Source: Desulfurispora thermophila DSM 16022 (GTDB taxonomy: Bacteria > Bacillota > Desulfotomaculia > Desulfotomaculales > Desulfurisporaceae). Taken from it: a stretch of 64,000 nucleotides of DNA. Position 1 is the stretch's first letter; each line of letters begins with the position of its first letter. Below, one piece after another: positions 43,039 to 52,061 of this stretch. Position numbers and translations under genes: made by a program. Where the stretch lies: assembly GCF_000376385.1 (NCBI RefSeq), contig NZ_AQWN01000001.1, positions 1 through 64,000 on the forward strand. The letters run 5' to 3'. The notes beneath the pieces are model-generated. The model ran no database searches. It was given only the letters and a program-made list of their open reading frames with translations, and was not told where the DNA came from.

Positions 43039-44379
43039 GTGTCGGAATACTTCCATTCGGTCCGTTTGGACGAAGAGAAATGCAAAGGGTGTACCAACTG
43101 TATCAAGCATTGCCCCACGGAAGCCATTCGGGTGCGCAAAGGTCGGGCTCGCATCATTGAGGAAAGGTGCATCGACTGCGGCGAATGTATTCGTGTTTGT
43201 CCCAACCAGGCCAAGGTAGCCATCACCGACGACCTGGATAGCATAAAAAAATACCGCTACAGCATAGCTTTGCCCGCCCCTTCCTTTTACGGGCAGTTTA
43301 AACCTGAACTGACACCGGAAATTGTCCATGCCGGCCTGATTGCCCTGGGGTTTGACAGTGTTTTTCCCGTTGCTCTGGCGGCCGAAGCTGTTTCCCGGGC
43401 CATCAGGAATTATCTGGAGCAGCAGCGGGAGAGACCGCGCCCTCTGATCTCATCGGCCTGCCCGGCGGTGGTCAGACTGGTGCAGGTACGTTTCCCCAGC
43501 CTGCTGGAGCATATTATTCCTCTGGTTTCTCCCATGGAAATTGCAGGACGGGTGGCCAGGGAGGCGGCACACCGGCAAACCGGCTTCGGACCGGAGGAAA
43601 TAGGCGTCTTTTTTCTGACACCCTGCCCGGCCAAAGTGACCGAGGTAAAACAACCGGCCGGGGACAGTTCCAGTGTGGATGGGGCCATTTCCATGTCTGT
43701 TGTTTATGGAAACCTGTTACGTATGATGGATAATTTGAACACGGCATCGCTTTCCCCTGTCGTGAGCGGGATTGGTATTGGCTGGGGCAGGGCGGGGGGG
43801 GAAAATGAGGCTATAAAAACCGGCTCTTTGTTAGCTGTGGATGGTATTCACTGTGTGATCAGCGTCCTGGAAGAGATTGAGCGGGGAGGACTGGAAGATA
43901 TAGATTACCTGGAGGCGCAGGCCTGTACAGGCGGGTGTATTGGCGGTTGTCTGGTGCCGCAAAACCCCTTTGTGGCCAGAGTGCGCATGGGTAACCTGGC
44001 CAGGTCCAGGCAAAGAGTGGAGTCTGGGCACATGTTTCCTGCCGAGTTGGATTACTACTGCCGGAAAAGTCCTGTGCCGGCAAGGCCTGCCCTCAAACTG
44101 GCCGACGATCCCGCGCTGGCTCTCATGCGTCTGGAAGAGGCGGAAAAAATTGTGGCCGAGTTGCCCGGTTTGGACTGCGGGTCCTGCGGTTCGCCCAGCT
44201 GCCGCGCTCTGGCTGAGGATATTGTGCAGGGGTATGCACGCCGCAGTTATTGTATTTTTGAGCTGCGCCGGCGTCTGCAGCAACTGGCGGAAGAAATTGT
44301 GGAGCTGGCCCAAAAGCAGCCACCGGCCATGGGCAGGGAGTGGTCTCCGGCCAGGGATGAAGGTGAGGAGCATGATTAG
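43039..44379 (+). CDS. Sensory-type (HydS-like) [FeFe]-hydrogenase homologue
   Basis: 446 residues. Two [4Fe-4S] motifs at the N-terminus (CKGCTNCIKHCP, CIDCGECIRVCP), an H-cluster domain, and a C-terminal DCGSCGSPSCRALAEDI iron-sulfur motif. In the H-cluster, L1 reads SSACPAV: the cluster-ligand Cys is kept, but the proton-relay Cys before it is Ala. L2 is LTPCPAK and L3 ACTGGCIGGC, so all four cluster cysteines remain. This pattern fits slow sensory or group D enzymes rather than a main catalytic hydrogenase. Surrounded by DRTGG and HATPase genes and upstream of hydCBA, it may sense H2 or redox state. Confidence 0.85.
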   Translation: MSEYFHSVRLDEEKCKGCTNCIKHCPTEAIRVRKGRARIIEERCIDCGECIRVCPNQAKVAITDDLDSIKKYRYSIALPAPSFYGQFKPELTPEIVHAGLIALGFDSVFPVALAAEAVSRAIRNYLEQQRERPRPLISSACPAVVRLVQVRFPSLLEHIIPLVSPMEIAGRVAREAAHRQTGFGPEEIGVFFLTPCPAKVTEVKQPAGDSSSVDGAISMSVVYGNLLRMMDNLNTASLSPVVSGIGIGWGRAGGENEAIKTGSLLAVDGIHCVISVLEEIERGGLEDIDYLEAQACTGGCIGGCLVPQNPFVARVRMGNLARSRQRVESGHMFPAELDYYCRKSPVPARPALKLADDPALALMRLEEAEKIVAELPGLDCGSCGSPSCRALAEDIVQGYARRSYCIFELRRRLQQLAEEIVELAQKQPPAMGREWSPARDEGEEHD

Positions 44380-44749
44380 CTGGCCAGAAGTGATTTTAAC
44401 TCTCGAGCTCACCCCCCACTGCCCCGGTATGGCCCAAATGCCTCCGATTAAAGGCTTTTACTGCGGCGATATGATGAGCGATGTGCTGGCCAGAGCATGC
44501 CGGGGAGATGTTTGGCTGACCATTCAGCGACATCAAAACGTTGTTGCCGTTGCTTCACTGGTGGGGATCAGCGGTGTAGTGATCACCGGCGGGCGGTCGC
44601 CGCTGCCCGAAACGGTTGATTTGGCTCTGCGCGAGGGGATCCCGCTGTTCTCCACTCATCTGGACAGTTTTCATGCTGCCGGCCGGGCCTACCGGTTGCT
44701 ATTAGCTGCCGGCTGGCCGGAGCGGAGGAGGGGAGGTGGTCAGTTTTAA
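44372..44749 (+). CDS. Second DRTGG-domain protein
   Basis: A 125-residue DRTGG-like protein (FYCGDMMSDVLARACRGDVWLTIQ, then VVITGGRSPLPETVDLA). ATG at 44372 with AGGTGAGGAG upstream, overlapping the sensory hydrogenase stop by 8 nt. With the first DRTGG gene and the HATPase it forms a regulatory block ahead of hydCBA. Ligand unknown. Confidence 0.8.
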   Translation: MISWPEVILTLELTPHCPGMAQMPPIKGFYCGDMMSDVLARACRGDVWLTIQRHQNVVAVASLVGISGVVITGGRSPLPETVDLALREGIPLFSTHLDSFHAAGRAYRLLLAAGWPERRRGGGQF

Positions 44750-44756
44750 ATGCACA

Positions 44757-44794
44757 GCGCGCCGTCGTGCTGTCGGCGCGCACTGACGGCGCGC
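44757..44794 (+). repeat. GC-rich inverted repeat before hydC
   Basis: GCGCGCCGTC / GACGGCGCGC, a perfect 10-bp stem with an 18-nt loop that itself contains GCGCGC. There is no T run, so it may be an mRNA stability or processing element rather than a terminator. Confidence 0.55.
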
Positions 44795-44901
44795 AGTTGC
44801 TTGTACCGGTGCGTTGGCGCGGACTATTCTTCATGTTTTAGAGAGTTAGTGAGGGTGCATTATAAGGAAATGCTTTGAGCAACGCAAGGGGGTTGGTGTA
44901 A

Positions 44902-45408
44902 ATGAGCACTGCCTGTCATTGTGGTGGTGAACTGACCGGCAAACTGAACAACCTGTTGGAAGAGCATCGTGGACAACCGGCGGCGCTGATCCAGGTGTTG
45001 CACCGTACGCAGCAGATCTATGGTTATTTGCCGCGGGAAGCGCTGAAAAAAATCTCCCTGGCCCTACATGTGCCGCTGAGCAAGGTTTACGGAGTGGTTT
45101 CGTTTTACTCGCTCTTCAGTATTTATCCCAAGGGTAAGCACCAAATCAGCGTCTGCAAGGGTACAGCCTGCTATGTACGCGGGGCGGGCCAGCTGCTCAG
45201 CCGCCTGAAAGAAGAGATGGGGTTGGAACCCGGCAAGACCACGCCCGACGGGGAGTTTTCTTTGGAAGTGGTGCGCTGTCTGGGGGCCTGCGGTCTGGCT
45301 CCGGCCGTGGTAGTGGACGGCGATGTTTACGCCCGGGTGATTCCGGAGAATATGTCCAACATTTTGGCAGCCTACCAGCGCAAAGCCGCTGCCGGAGGTG
45401 GCTACTGA
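44902..45408 (+). CDS. hydC: [FeFe]-hydrogenase gamma subunit, NuoE-like [2Fe-2S] protein
   Basis: A 168-residue NuoE-type thioredoxin-like ferredoxin. The [2Fe-2S] ligands are in VCKGTACYVRG and RCLGACGLAP. In bifurcating HydABC enzymes this subunit feeds electrons to the NAD-binding HydB. ATG at 44902 with GGGGGTTGGTG. An overlapping HATPase gene follows. Confidence 0.9.
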   Translation: MSTACHCGGELTGKLNNLLEEHRGQPAALIQVLHRTQQIYGYLPREALKKISLALHVPLSKVYGVVSFYSLFSIYPKGKHQISVCKGTACYVRGAGQLLSRLKEEMGLEPGKTTPDGEFSLEVVRCLGACGLAPAVVVDGDVYARVIPENMSNILAAYQRKAAAGGGY

Positions 45409-45983
45409 TGGAAGAGCTGTCCTGGCATATTATGGACATCGCCCGCAATTCCCTGGAAGCAGGGGCCACATACCTGAAGATTGTTGTTGATGAGCATACC
45501 GCGGACAATCAGCTGCGTTTCATGGTGCAGGACAATGGGCCGGGGATGCCCGATTATGTACAAAAACGCTTGCTGGACCCTTTTTTCACCACCAAGACCG
45601 GCAAAAAAGTGGGGCTGGGGTTGCCCTTGTTGCAGGCGGCGGTGGAACGCTGTGGTGGCAGCCTGGAAATTTGGAGCAGGCCGGGAACGGGAACAAGAGT
45701 AACGGCTGTCTTCCCGTATTTTTGTTGGGACCGTCCGCCTCTGGGCGATATACCCCGCACACTTACGGGGCTTTTAGCCGGGCAGGAGTCTTTGCACCTT
45801 TATTACCGGCAAACTTACGATGGGCGAGAATTTATATTTGATACTGCTGAAGTAAGGGCGTACTTGCAAGGTTTGCCTCTGGTAACGCCCGGGGTGCTGG
45901 TCTGGCTTAATCAGTATCTGGGCGAGGGAATCAATAGTCTGTATGGGGGTGGCAGGAATGAAATCGCTCGCCGAGCTGGATAA
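45408..45983 (+). CDS. Histidine-kinase-like ATPase (HATPase_c) in the hyd operon
   Basis: A 191-residue GHKL ATPase. The N-box is DIARNSLEAGA, with DNGPGMP, DPFFTTKTGKKVGLGLPLL and GTGTRV. Unlike a true kinase it has no DHp or sensor domain. This gene is typically placed between hydC and hydB in clostridial bifurcating-hydrogenase operons; function unproven. The start overlaps the hydC stop (TGATGG), and the next gene overlaps its end. Confidence 0.85.
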   Translation: MEELSWHIMDIARNSLEAGATYLKIVVDEHTADNQLRFMVQDNGPGMPDYVQKRLLDPFFTTKTGKKVGLGLPLLQAAVERCGGSLEIWSRPGTGTRVTAVFPYFCWDRPPLGDIPRTLTGLLAGQESLHLYYRQTYDGREFIFDTAEVRAYLQGLPLVTPGVLVWLNQYLGEGINSLYGGGRNEIARRAG

Positions 45984-46332
45984 GTTGAGGGAAGAAATTC
46001 AGCGGGAAATGGCCCTGCGGGAGAAAAAAGAAGGGATCAAAGTTGTGGTGAGCATGGGTACTTGCGGCATCGCCGCCGGAGCGCGCGATGTGATCGCCGT
46101 CCTGTTGGAGGAAATCAGCAGGCGCAATTTGCAGGACGTTGTGCTCACGCAAACCGGTTGTGCCGGCCTCTGCCATTGCGAACCGCTGGTACAGGTGGAG
46201 GGACCGGGGGGTGAAAAGGTCACCTACGGGCATGTGGATGAACAAAAAGCACGGGAAATTGTTGCGGCGCACCTGGTGAACGGTCAGGTGATCAAGGAGT
46301 GGACGGTCAAGGAGGAGGGCGAACGGGTATGA
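45958..46332 (+). CDS. Thioredoxin-like [2Fe-2S] ferredoxin in the hyd operon
   Basis: A 124-residue NuoE/HydB-type ferredoxin fold: [10 protein letters not shown] and [11 protein letters not shown] supply the four [2Fe-2S] ligands. It resembles the N-terminal domain of HydB as a free-standing protein and probably relays electrons within or around the hydrogenase. ATG 45958 follows GGGGGTGGCAGG and lies inside the end of the HATPase gene; an in-frame ATG at 45943 is an alternative. Confidence 0.87.
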   Translation: MKSLAELDKLREEIQREMALREKKEGIKVVVSMGTCGIAAGARDVIAVLLEEISRRNLQDVVLTQTGCAGLCHCEPLVQVEGPGGEKVTYGHVDEQKAREIVAAHLVNGQVIKEWTVKEEGERV

Positions 46333-48122
46333 GGCTGTACAGGGCGCATGTTCTGGTCTGCGCCGGGGCCGGGTGCATTTCCTCGGGCTGTCAGGCTGTA
46401 AAAAATGCCCTGCTGGAGAACATTGAAAGATTGGGCCTGCAGCAGGAAGTGAAAGTGGTGGAAACCGGCTGCATGGGGCCGTGCGACCTGGGACCGGTGA
46501 TTGTAGTCTACCCGGAAGGGGTGTTTTACCGCCAGTTAAAGCCATCCGACGCGGTGGAAATAGCGGAGGAACACCTGCTCAAAGGAAGGGTGGTCAGGCA
46601 CCTGCTTTACCAGCCGGCGGAAAGCGCAACACCGGCCACCACCTTTGAGCAAATTGATTTCTTTAAAAAACAAACCAGGATTGCCCTGCGCAATACGGGG
46701 ATCATAAATCCTGAATCAGTGGAAGAATACATTGCCCGGGACGGCTACCGGGCTCTGGGCAAGGCCCTGTCGGAAATGACTCCGGCCCAGGTGCTGGAAT
46801 GTATCAAGAGATCGGGGTTGCGCGGCCGGGGCGGGGCAGGCTTCCCCACCGGCCTGAAATGGGAATTCACGGCCCGGGCGCCGGGTGATACCAAGTATGT
46901 GGTTTGCAACGCCGATGAAGGTGACCCGGGTGCCTTCATGGATCGCAGCATCATTGAAGGGGATCCCCACACGGTGCTGGAGGGGATGGCCATTTGCGGC
47001 TACGCCATAGGTGCCAGGCAGGGATATGTCTATGTGCGGGCGGAGTACCCTCTGGCGGTAGAGCGCCTGGAGCTGGCCATTGCCCGGGCGCGCCGGTATG
47101 GTTTGCTGGGAGACAATATTTTCGGCACGGACTTTTCTTTTGATGTGGAAATCCGGGTGGGTGCCGGTGCTTTTGTCTGTGGTGAGGAAACCGCTCTGCT
47201 GGCTTCCATTGAAGGACGGCGGGGTGAGCCCCGGCCCAGGCCGCCGTTTCCCGCCGTGCAGGGCCTGTGGGGCAAGCCCACGGTGATTAACAACGTGGAA
47301 ACATGGGCCAACGTGCCACCGATAATATTAAACGGTGCCGACTGGTTTGCGTCTATCGGTACGGAGAAAAGCAAGGGAACCAAAGTATTCGCTCTGGCCG
47401 GCAAAGTCAACAACACCGGACTGGTGGAAGTGCCCATGGGGACAACCCTGCGGGAGATCATTTACGAGATTGGCGGCGGTATCCCCGGCGGCAAGCAGTT
47501 CAAGGCGGTGCAAACGGGTGGTCCGTCCGGCGGCTGTATTCCGGCCAGCCATCTGGACGTGCCGGTGGACTACGAGTCGCTGACCGGTCTGGGGGCGATC
47601 ATGGGGTCGGGCGGCATGATTGTGCTGGACGAGACCACCTGCATGGTGGATCTGGCCCGCTTTTTCCTGGAATTTGTCCAGGATGAATCCTGCGGCAAGT
47701 GTTCTCCCTGCCGGATTGGCACCCGGCGCATGCTGGAGATACTGGAACGCATCATCAAAGGGCAGGGTAGAGACGGGGATATTGAACTGCTGGAGGAACT
47801 GGGCCGGAACATCAAGTCCTCCGCCCTGTGCGGGCTGGGTCAGACCGCTCCCAACCCGGTGCTCAGCACTATCCGCCATTTCCGGGCGGAATATGCCGCC
47901 CACATCTACGATAAAAAGTGTCCGGCCGGTGTTTGCAAGGATTTAATTGTTTATACCATCAGTGAAGAAAAATGCAATGGTTGCGGTCGCTGTGCGCTGG
48001 TCTGCCCGGCCCGGGCCATTGTGGGAGAGAAAAAGAAAGCCCACCGGATAGATGTTGAGAAATGTATCCGGTGCGGCACATGTATGGAAAAATGCAAATT
48101 TATGGCTATTTATACCATGTAA
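46329..48122 (+). CDS. hydB: [FeFe]-hydrogenase beta subunit, NuoF-like NAD(P)H- and FMN-binding
   Basis: A 597-residue flavoprotein. An N-terminal [2Fe-2S] domain ([18 protein letters not shown]), then the NuoF core with [13 protein letters not shown] (NAD site) and [10 protein letters not shown] (FMN region), [11 protein letters not shown] for the N3-type [4Fe-4S], and two C-terminal [4Fe-4S] motifs ([23 protein letters not shown]). In HydABC it is the site of flavin/Fe-S electron bifurcation linking NAD(H), ferredoxin and H2. ATG 46329 follows GGAGGAGGGCG and overlaps the ferredoxin stop. Confidence 0.93.
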   Translation: MRLYRAHVLVCAGAGCISSGCQAVKNALLENIERLGLQQEVKVVETGCMGPCDLGPVIVVYPEGVFYRQLKPSDAVEIAEEHLLKGRVVRHLLYQPAESATPATTFEQIDFFKKQTRIALRNTGIINPESVEEYIARDGYRALGKALSEMTPAQVLECIKRSGLRGRGGAGFPTGLKWEFTARAPGDTKYVVCNADEGDPGAFMDRSIIEGDPHTVLEGMAICGYAIGARQGYVYVRAEYPLAVERLELAIARARRYGLLGDNIFGTDFSFDVEIRVGAGAFVCGEETALLASIEGRRGEPRPRPPFPAVQGLWGKPTVINNVETWANVPPIILNGADWFASIGTEKSKGTKVFALAGKVNNTGLVEVPMGTTLREIIYEIGGGIPGGKQFKAVQTGGPSGGCIPASHLDVPVDYESLTGLGAIMGSGGMIVLDETTCMVDLARFFLEFVQDESCGKCSPCRIGTRRMLEILERIIKGQGRDGDIELLEELGRNIKSSALCGLGQTAPNPVLSTIRHFRAEYAAHIYDKKCPAGVCKDLIVYTISEEKCNGCGRCALVCPARAIVGEKKKAHRIDVEKCIRCGTCMEKCKFMAIYTM

Positions 48123-48138
48123 GGCGGGAGGGAAAAAA

Positions 48139-49863
48139 ATGTCCCTGGTGACATTAACCATAGACGGACAGGAAGTAAGAGTGCCGCCCGGCACTACCAT
48201 CCTCGCGGCGGCTAAAGAGGCCGGGGTTAAAATTCCCACCCTTTGCTACCTGGAAGAGATCAATGTCATTGGCGCCTGCCGCTTGTGCCTGGTTCAGGTG
48301 GAGGGGGCGCGTACGCTGGTGGCCTCCTGTGTGGCTCAGGTTAGCGAGGGTATGGTGGTACACACCAATACGCCGGAAGTGCGGCGGGCCCGGGCGATCA
48401 ATATGGAGTTGATCCTTTCCAATCACCCGCAGGACTGCCTGACCTGTACCCGCAGTACCAATTGCGAACTGCAGCAACTGGCAGCCGAACTGGGCGTGCG
48501 CGAAGTACGCTTTGCCGGAGCCCTGCCGCCCTATGAACCAGACGAGAGCAGCCTGTCCCTGGTACGCGATCCCAAAAAATGTGTCCTGTGCCGCCGCTGT
48601 GTGGCGGTATGCGACCGGGTGCAGGGAGTAAACGCCATTGACGTGCAGGAAAGAGGTTTTGCTACAGTGGTGGCCCCTGCTTTTCTGGCGCCTTTAGGCG
48701 ATGTGGCCTGTGTTAATTGTGGCCAGTGCTCGCTGGTGTGCCCCACGGCGGCCATTCGGGAAAAAGACCAGACGGCCGAGGTCTGGGCCGCTCTGAGCGA
48801 TCCGCAAAAACATGTGGTGGTGCAGACCGCGCCTGCTGTGCGCGTCAGTATTGGGGAAATGTTTGGCCTGCCGCCGGGCAGTATAGTCACCGGTAAACTG
48901 GTGGCCGCTTTACGACGCCTGGGCTTTGACCGGGTCTTTGATACTGATTTTACCGCAGATTTGACCATTATGGAAGAGGGAAGCGAATTCATCCACCGCT
49001 TGCAAAATGGCGGCACGCTGCCCCTGATCACTTCCTGCAGTCCGGGCTGGATCAAGTTTATAGAGCATTTTTACCCGGGACTGCTCCCCCATCTTTCCAC
49101 CTGCAAGTCGCCGCAGCAAATGTTCGGGGCACTGGCCAAGACGTACTACGCGCAAAAAGCGGGAATCGATCCGGCCAACATTTTTGTGGTCTCCATCATG
49201 CCCTGTACGGCCAAGAAATTTGAGGCGGCCCGTCCCGAAATGATGGCCAGCGGCTTTGCGGATGTGGATGTGGTGCTGACCACGCGGGAACTGGGCCGGA
49301 TGCTCAAACAGGCCGGTATCGATTTTGCAGCGCTGCCCGAGGAAGATTACGACGAGCCGCTGGGTATTTCCACCGGGGCGGCGGTAATCTTTGGTGCTAC
49401 CGGTGGCGTGATGGAGGCGGCCTTGCGCACGGCTTACGAACTGGTTACGGGCAGCACGCTGCTTTCTCTCGATTTCACCGAAGTGCGCGGCCTGCGGGGC
49501 ATCAAGGAAGCCAGTGTCAACATAGACGGCAGTGTAATTAACGTGGCGGTGGCCCATGGTCTGGGCAATGCCCGGGTACTGCTGGATAGCGTGGTACGGG
49601 GAGAAAAACAATATCATTTTATTGAAATCATGTGCTGTCCCGGTGGCTGCATCGGCGGTGGTGGACAGCCCATATCCAGTGACCCGGAGATCAGGGCAAA
49701 GCGCCTGGAAGCTATTTACCGGGCGGACCGCGAACTGCCGCTGCGCAAGTCGCACGAAAACCCGGCTGTACGGGCTCTTTATGAGGAATTCCTGGGGCAG
49801 CCCCTGGGGCATAAATCCCACCACTTGCTGCATACCAGCTATACAGCGCGGGAGCGCTTTTGA
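48139..49863 (+). CDS. hydA: [FeFe]-hydrogenase catalytic subunit
   Basis: 574 residues. The N-terminus has a [2Fe-2S] domain (CRLCLVQVEG), a His-Cys3 cluster (HPQDCLTCTRSTNC) and two [4Fe-4S] motifs (CVLCRRCVAVC, CVNCGQCSLVCP). The H-cluster signatures are complete: TSCSPGW, MPCTAKKFEA and MCCPGGCIGGGGQP. The proton-relay Cys of L1 is present, unlike in the sensory homologue upstream. It forms HydABC with the preceding genes and evolves or takes up H2. ATG 48139 has GGCGGGAGGG. Confidence 0.95.
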   Translation: MSLVTLTIDGQEVRVPPGTTILAAAKEAGVKIPTLCYLEEINVIGACRLCLVQVEGARTLVASCVAQVSEGMVVHTNTPEVRRARAINMELILSNHPQDCLTCTRSTNCELQQLAAELGVREVRFAGALPPYEPDESSLSLVRDPKKCVLCRRCVAVCDRVQGVNAIDVQERGFATVVAPAFLAPLGDVACVNCGQCSLVCPTAAIREKDQTAEVWAALSDPQKHVVVQTAPAVRVSIGEMFGLPPGSIVTGKLVAALRRLGFDRVFDTDFTADLTIMEEGSEFIHRLQNGGTLPLITSCSPGWIKFIEHFYPGLLPHLSTCKSPQQMFGALAKTYYAQKAGIDPANIFVVSIMPCTAKKFEAARPEMMASGFADVDVVLTTRELGRMLKQAGIDFAALPEEDYDEPLGISTGAAVIFGATGGVMEAALRTAYELVTGSTLLSLDFTEVRGLRGIKEASVNIDGSVINVAVAHGLGNARVLLDSVVRGEKQYHFIEIMCCPGGCIGGGGQPISSDPEIRAKRLEAIYRADRELPLRKSHENPAVRALYEEFLGQPLGHKSHHLLHTSYTARERF

Positions 49864-49910
49864 ATATGAGCATACGACAGGTCGTTTGTTAGCACTGCAG
49901 CTTTAACTTT

Positions 49911-49972
49911 AGCGGGTGTGCTGTTCCTGAACGAGCCCGGTCCTATTCGGGTCAGCGTCAAGCACACCCGCT
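49911..49972. terminator. Hairpin between hydA and the convergent LysR gene
   Basis: AGCGGGTGTGCT / AGCACACCCGCT, a 12-bp stem enclosing a smaller CCCG/CGGG hairpin; placed to end both convergent transcripts. Confidence 0.65.
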
Positions 49973-49992
49973 ATATTTACGCAGTAGTAGTA

Positions 49993-50907
49993 TTAGAATG
50001 CGGGCAGCAAACGGCGGCGGATATCCGGATCGCAGAGGAAATTTTTAAAGATGCTGGCCGAAAGCGTATCGCTACCCTGCCGCGGCCAGGCCAGATAGAT
50101 GTAATAGCGTATTTGCAAGCCAGGAATATTCAAAAGGCTCACTTTACCCGTCTCCAGCGCTTCCCGGGCGGCAATTCCGGAAAGGGCGCCGATGCCCAGG
50201 CCGCTTCTCACTGCCTGCACTATGGCCTGGTTGCTGCCCAGTTCCAGAAAAGTGGGGAAATAGTTTAGATCGATCTGGTGTTCAGCCAGCTTTTTTTCCA
50301 GCAACCGGCGGGTGCAGGAGCCGGTCTCGCGGGCAATCAGCGGCTCGCGCAGCAGTTCTTCTATTGTCATAGTGGAGCCGGTGTAGGGATGCCAGGTGGC
50401 GGCGATAAAAACCAGCTCGTCCTCCAGCCAGGGTTGTGTTTCTATAGCTTCCACGGGCGTACCCGCACCCAGGATACCCAGGTCGACTTCCCTTTCCTGC
50501 AACCACCTGGCTACCGCATTGCTGTTACCTACTTTCATGCTCACTTTCACCCCCGGATGTTTTTCCCGGAAACCGCCAATAAAGCAGGGCAGGAGAAATT
50601 CAGCCGTCGTACTGGTGGCTCCCAGCATAAGGTGGCCGCTTTTCAGCCCTTCCAGCTCGCTCACTATGGCCCTAATTTTCCGGTAGTGGCGCATGAGTTG
50701 TTTTACTTCCGGGTACAAAAGACGCCCGGTCTCGGTGAGCACGACCTTTTTGTCGTTGCGCTCCAGCAGCGTGGCTCCCAGTTCTTCTTCCAGTGACTTG
50801 ATTTGAAAGCTTACTGCCGGCTGACTCATGCCCAGTTGTCCGGCCGCCCGGGTGAAATTGCGCAGCTCGGCTACCAGCAGGAAGGTTTCCAGTTGTTTGA
50901 TGTTCAT
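49993..50907 (-). CDS. LysR-family transcriptional regulator
   Basis: A 304-residue LysR regulator of CysB/CbbR-like type. The N-terminal winged HTH is standard (LRNFTRAAGQLGMSQPAVSFQIKSLEEELG), followed by the two-lobed effector domain (GATSTTAEFLLPCFIGGF). ATG 50907 with GAGG at a suitable distance. Divergent from the thiamine pyrophosphokinase gene and convergent with hydA; its target and co-inducer are not evident. Confidence 0.9.
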   Translation of the reverse strand: MNIKQLETFLLVAELRNFTRAAGQLGMSQPAVSFQIKSLEEELGATLLERNDKKVVLTETGRLLYPEVKQLMRHYRKIRAIVSELEGLKSGHLMLGATSTTAEFLLPCFIGGFREKHPGVKVSMKVGNSNAVARWLQEREVDLGILGAGTPVEAIETQPWLEDELVFIAATWHPYTGSTMTIEELLREPLIARETGSCTRRLLEKKLAEHQIDLNYFPTFLELGSNQAIVQAVRSGLGIGALSGIAAREALETGKVSLLNIPGLQIRYYIYLAWPRQGSDTLSASIFKNFLCDPDIRRRLLPAF

Positions 50908-51099
50908 TTGGGGGTACCTCGCTTTAAAGTATATAAAAAAGTTCTCACTTCCTCATCTGGTCCATGTTAAAATAATATTGGTATAAGCCGTGTTGTTGCA
51001 ATACATTTCATATAATTTTTAAAATTAACAAATTCAGGGTGTGTGTTCATAAGCGTTAGTGGTACCTGGAGCAGATGCAGTAATGGGAAGGGATGTACA

Positions 51100-51750
51100 G
51101 TGCGCTGTATTATCATTGCCGGTGGGGAAATGGGCAATTATGCCGAGTACAGGCCGCTTTTCAGCGAGGAAACGCTGGTGATCTGTGCTGACAGTGGGTT
51201 GCGCCATGTTAGGGAAATGGGCATAGTTCCGTCACTCATTATAGGTGACATGGATTCGGTTTCGCCCGAACTGTTGGAATCTTACCGCCGGGCAGGTTGC
51301 CAGGTGCTGCGTTATCCCCGGGATAAGGATGAAATAGATACCGAGCTGGCCATAGAGCAGGCCCTGGCCCGCGGGGCCGGGGAGATTTTCTTGCTGGCCT
51401 GCACGGGAAGCCGTCTGGATCAGAGCCTGGCCGCTCTGCACTTGCTGGCCAGACTGGTGCAGCGGGGGGTAAAAGCGGTGCTCTGGGGCCCTGGCCATCG
51501 CGTTACTGTGGCCACACCGGATCATCCGGTCGTTTTACATTGTCGTCGCGGCAGCATTTTTTCTATACTACCGCTCACCGGAGTAGCCCGGGGAGTGACT
51601 GCTTGCGGACTGAAATGGCAATTGGAAAATGCCGAGCTGCGCCTGGGCCACCCGTTTACCGTGAGCAATGAAGTGTTGCAGGGAGAAGTGCGGGTGTCGG
51701 TGCAGGAAGGTGTTTTATTACTCATGGAAATTGAGGAAGGCCTGGATTAG
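51100..51750 (+). CDS. thiN: Thiamine pyrophosphokinase
   Basis: A 216-residue thiamine diphosphokinase that converts thiamine to TPP with ATP. Motifs are IIAGGEMGN, CADSGLRHV, GDMDSV and RYPRDKDEIDTELAI, followed by the C-terminal beta-sandwich (SNEV...GEVRVSVQEGVLLLM). GTG at 51100 follows AAGGGATG; the upstream 19 codons of open frame lack an SD. It stands before, and is not controlled by, the TPP riboswitch that follows. Confidence 0.9.
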   Translation: MRCIIIAGGEMGNYAEYRPLFSEETLVICADSGLRHVREMGIVPSLIIGDMDSVSPELLESYRRAGCQVLRYPRDKDEIDTELAIEQALARGAGEIFLLACTGSRLDQSLAALHLLARLVQRGVKAVLWGPGHRVTVATPDHPVVLHCRRGSIFSILPLTGVARGVTACGLKWQLENAELRLGHPFTVSNEVLQGEVRVSVQEGVLLLMEIEEGLD

Positions 51751-51782
51751 GCAAAATTTGCTTAAAAAGATAAAGTTCTGTT

Positions 51783-51811
51783 TTGTTTGCCTGCATTATT
51801 TATGATACAAT
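51783..51811 (+). promoter_or_regulatory. Promoter of the TPP-riboswitch operon
   Basis: TTGTTT (51783-51788), 17 bp, TACAAT (51806-51811), about 25 nt before the aptamer. Confidence 0.6.
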
Positions 51812-51835
51812 TGTAATACAACAAAATATTGCCGT

Positions 51836-51918
51836 CCGGGGGAGCGCCGGCAGGGCGCTGAGAAAGGCCAGAGCCTGACCCTTTGAACCTGATCCGGGTA
51901 ATGCCGGCGCAGGGAGTG
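51836..51918 (+). promoter_or_regulatory. TPP (THI-box) riboswitch aptamer
   Basis: Carries the class hallmarks in order: GGGGAGC, GGGCGCTGAGA, ACCCTTTGAACCTGATC and CGGGTAATGCCGGCGCAGGGA. Binding of TPP should favour the terminator that follows and shut off the thi operon. Confidence 0.96.
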
Positions 51919-51958
51919 AACTTGCCACACTTTGGGCAGCAGCCGTAATCAGGGCGCA

Positions 51959-52007
51959 AAGTGTACTTCCCCGGTATTTTCTTGCCAGGCAGGGAAGTGC
52001 ACTTTTT
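51959..52007 (+). terminator. Terminator arm of the TPP riboswitch
   Basis: AAGTGTACTTCCC / GGGAAGTGCACTT stem (13 bp, one mismatch-type pair) followed by TTTTTT, 40 nt after the aptamer and before the first gene. Confidence 0.85.
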
Positions 52008-52061
52008 TATCTTTGCCGGTAATTGAGATTGTTAACTTTGATACTTATGAGGAGTGGTTGG

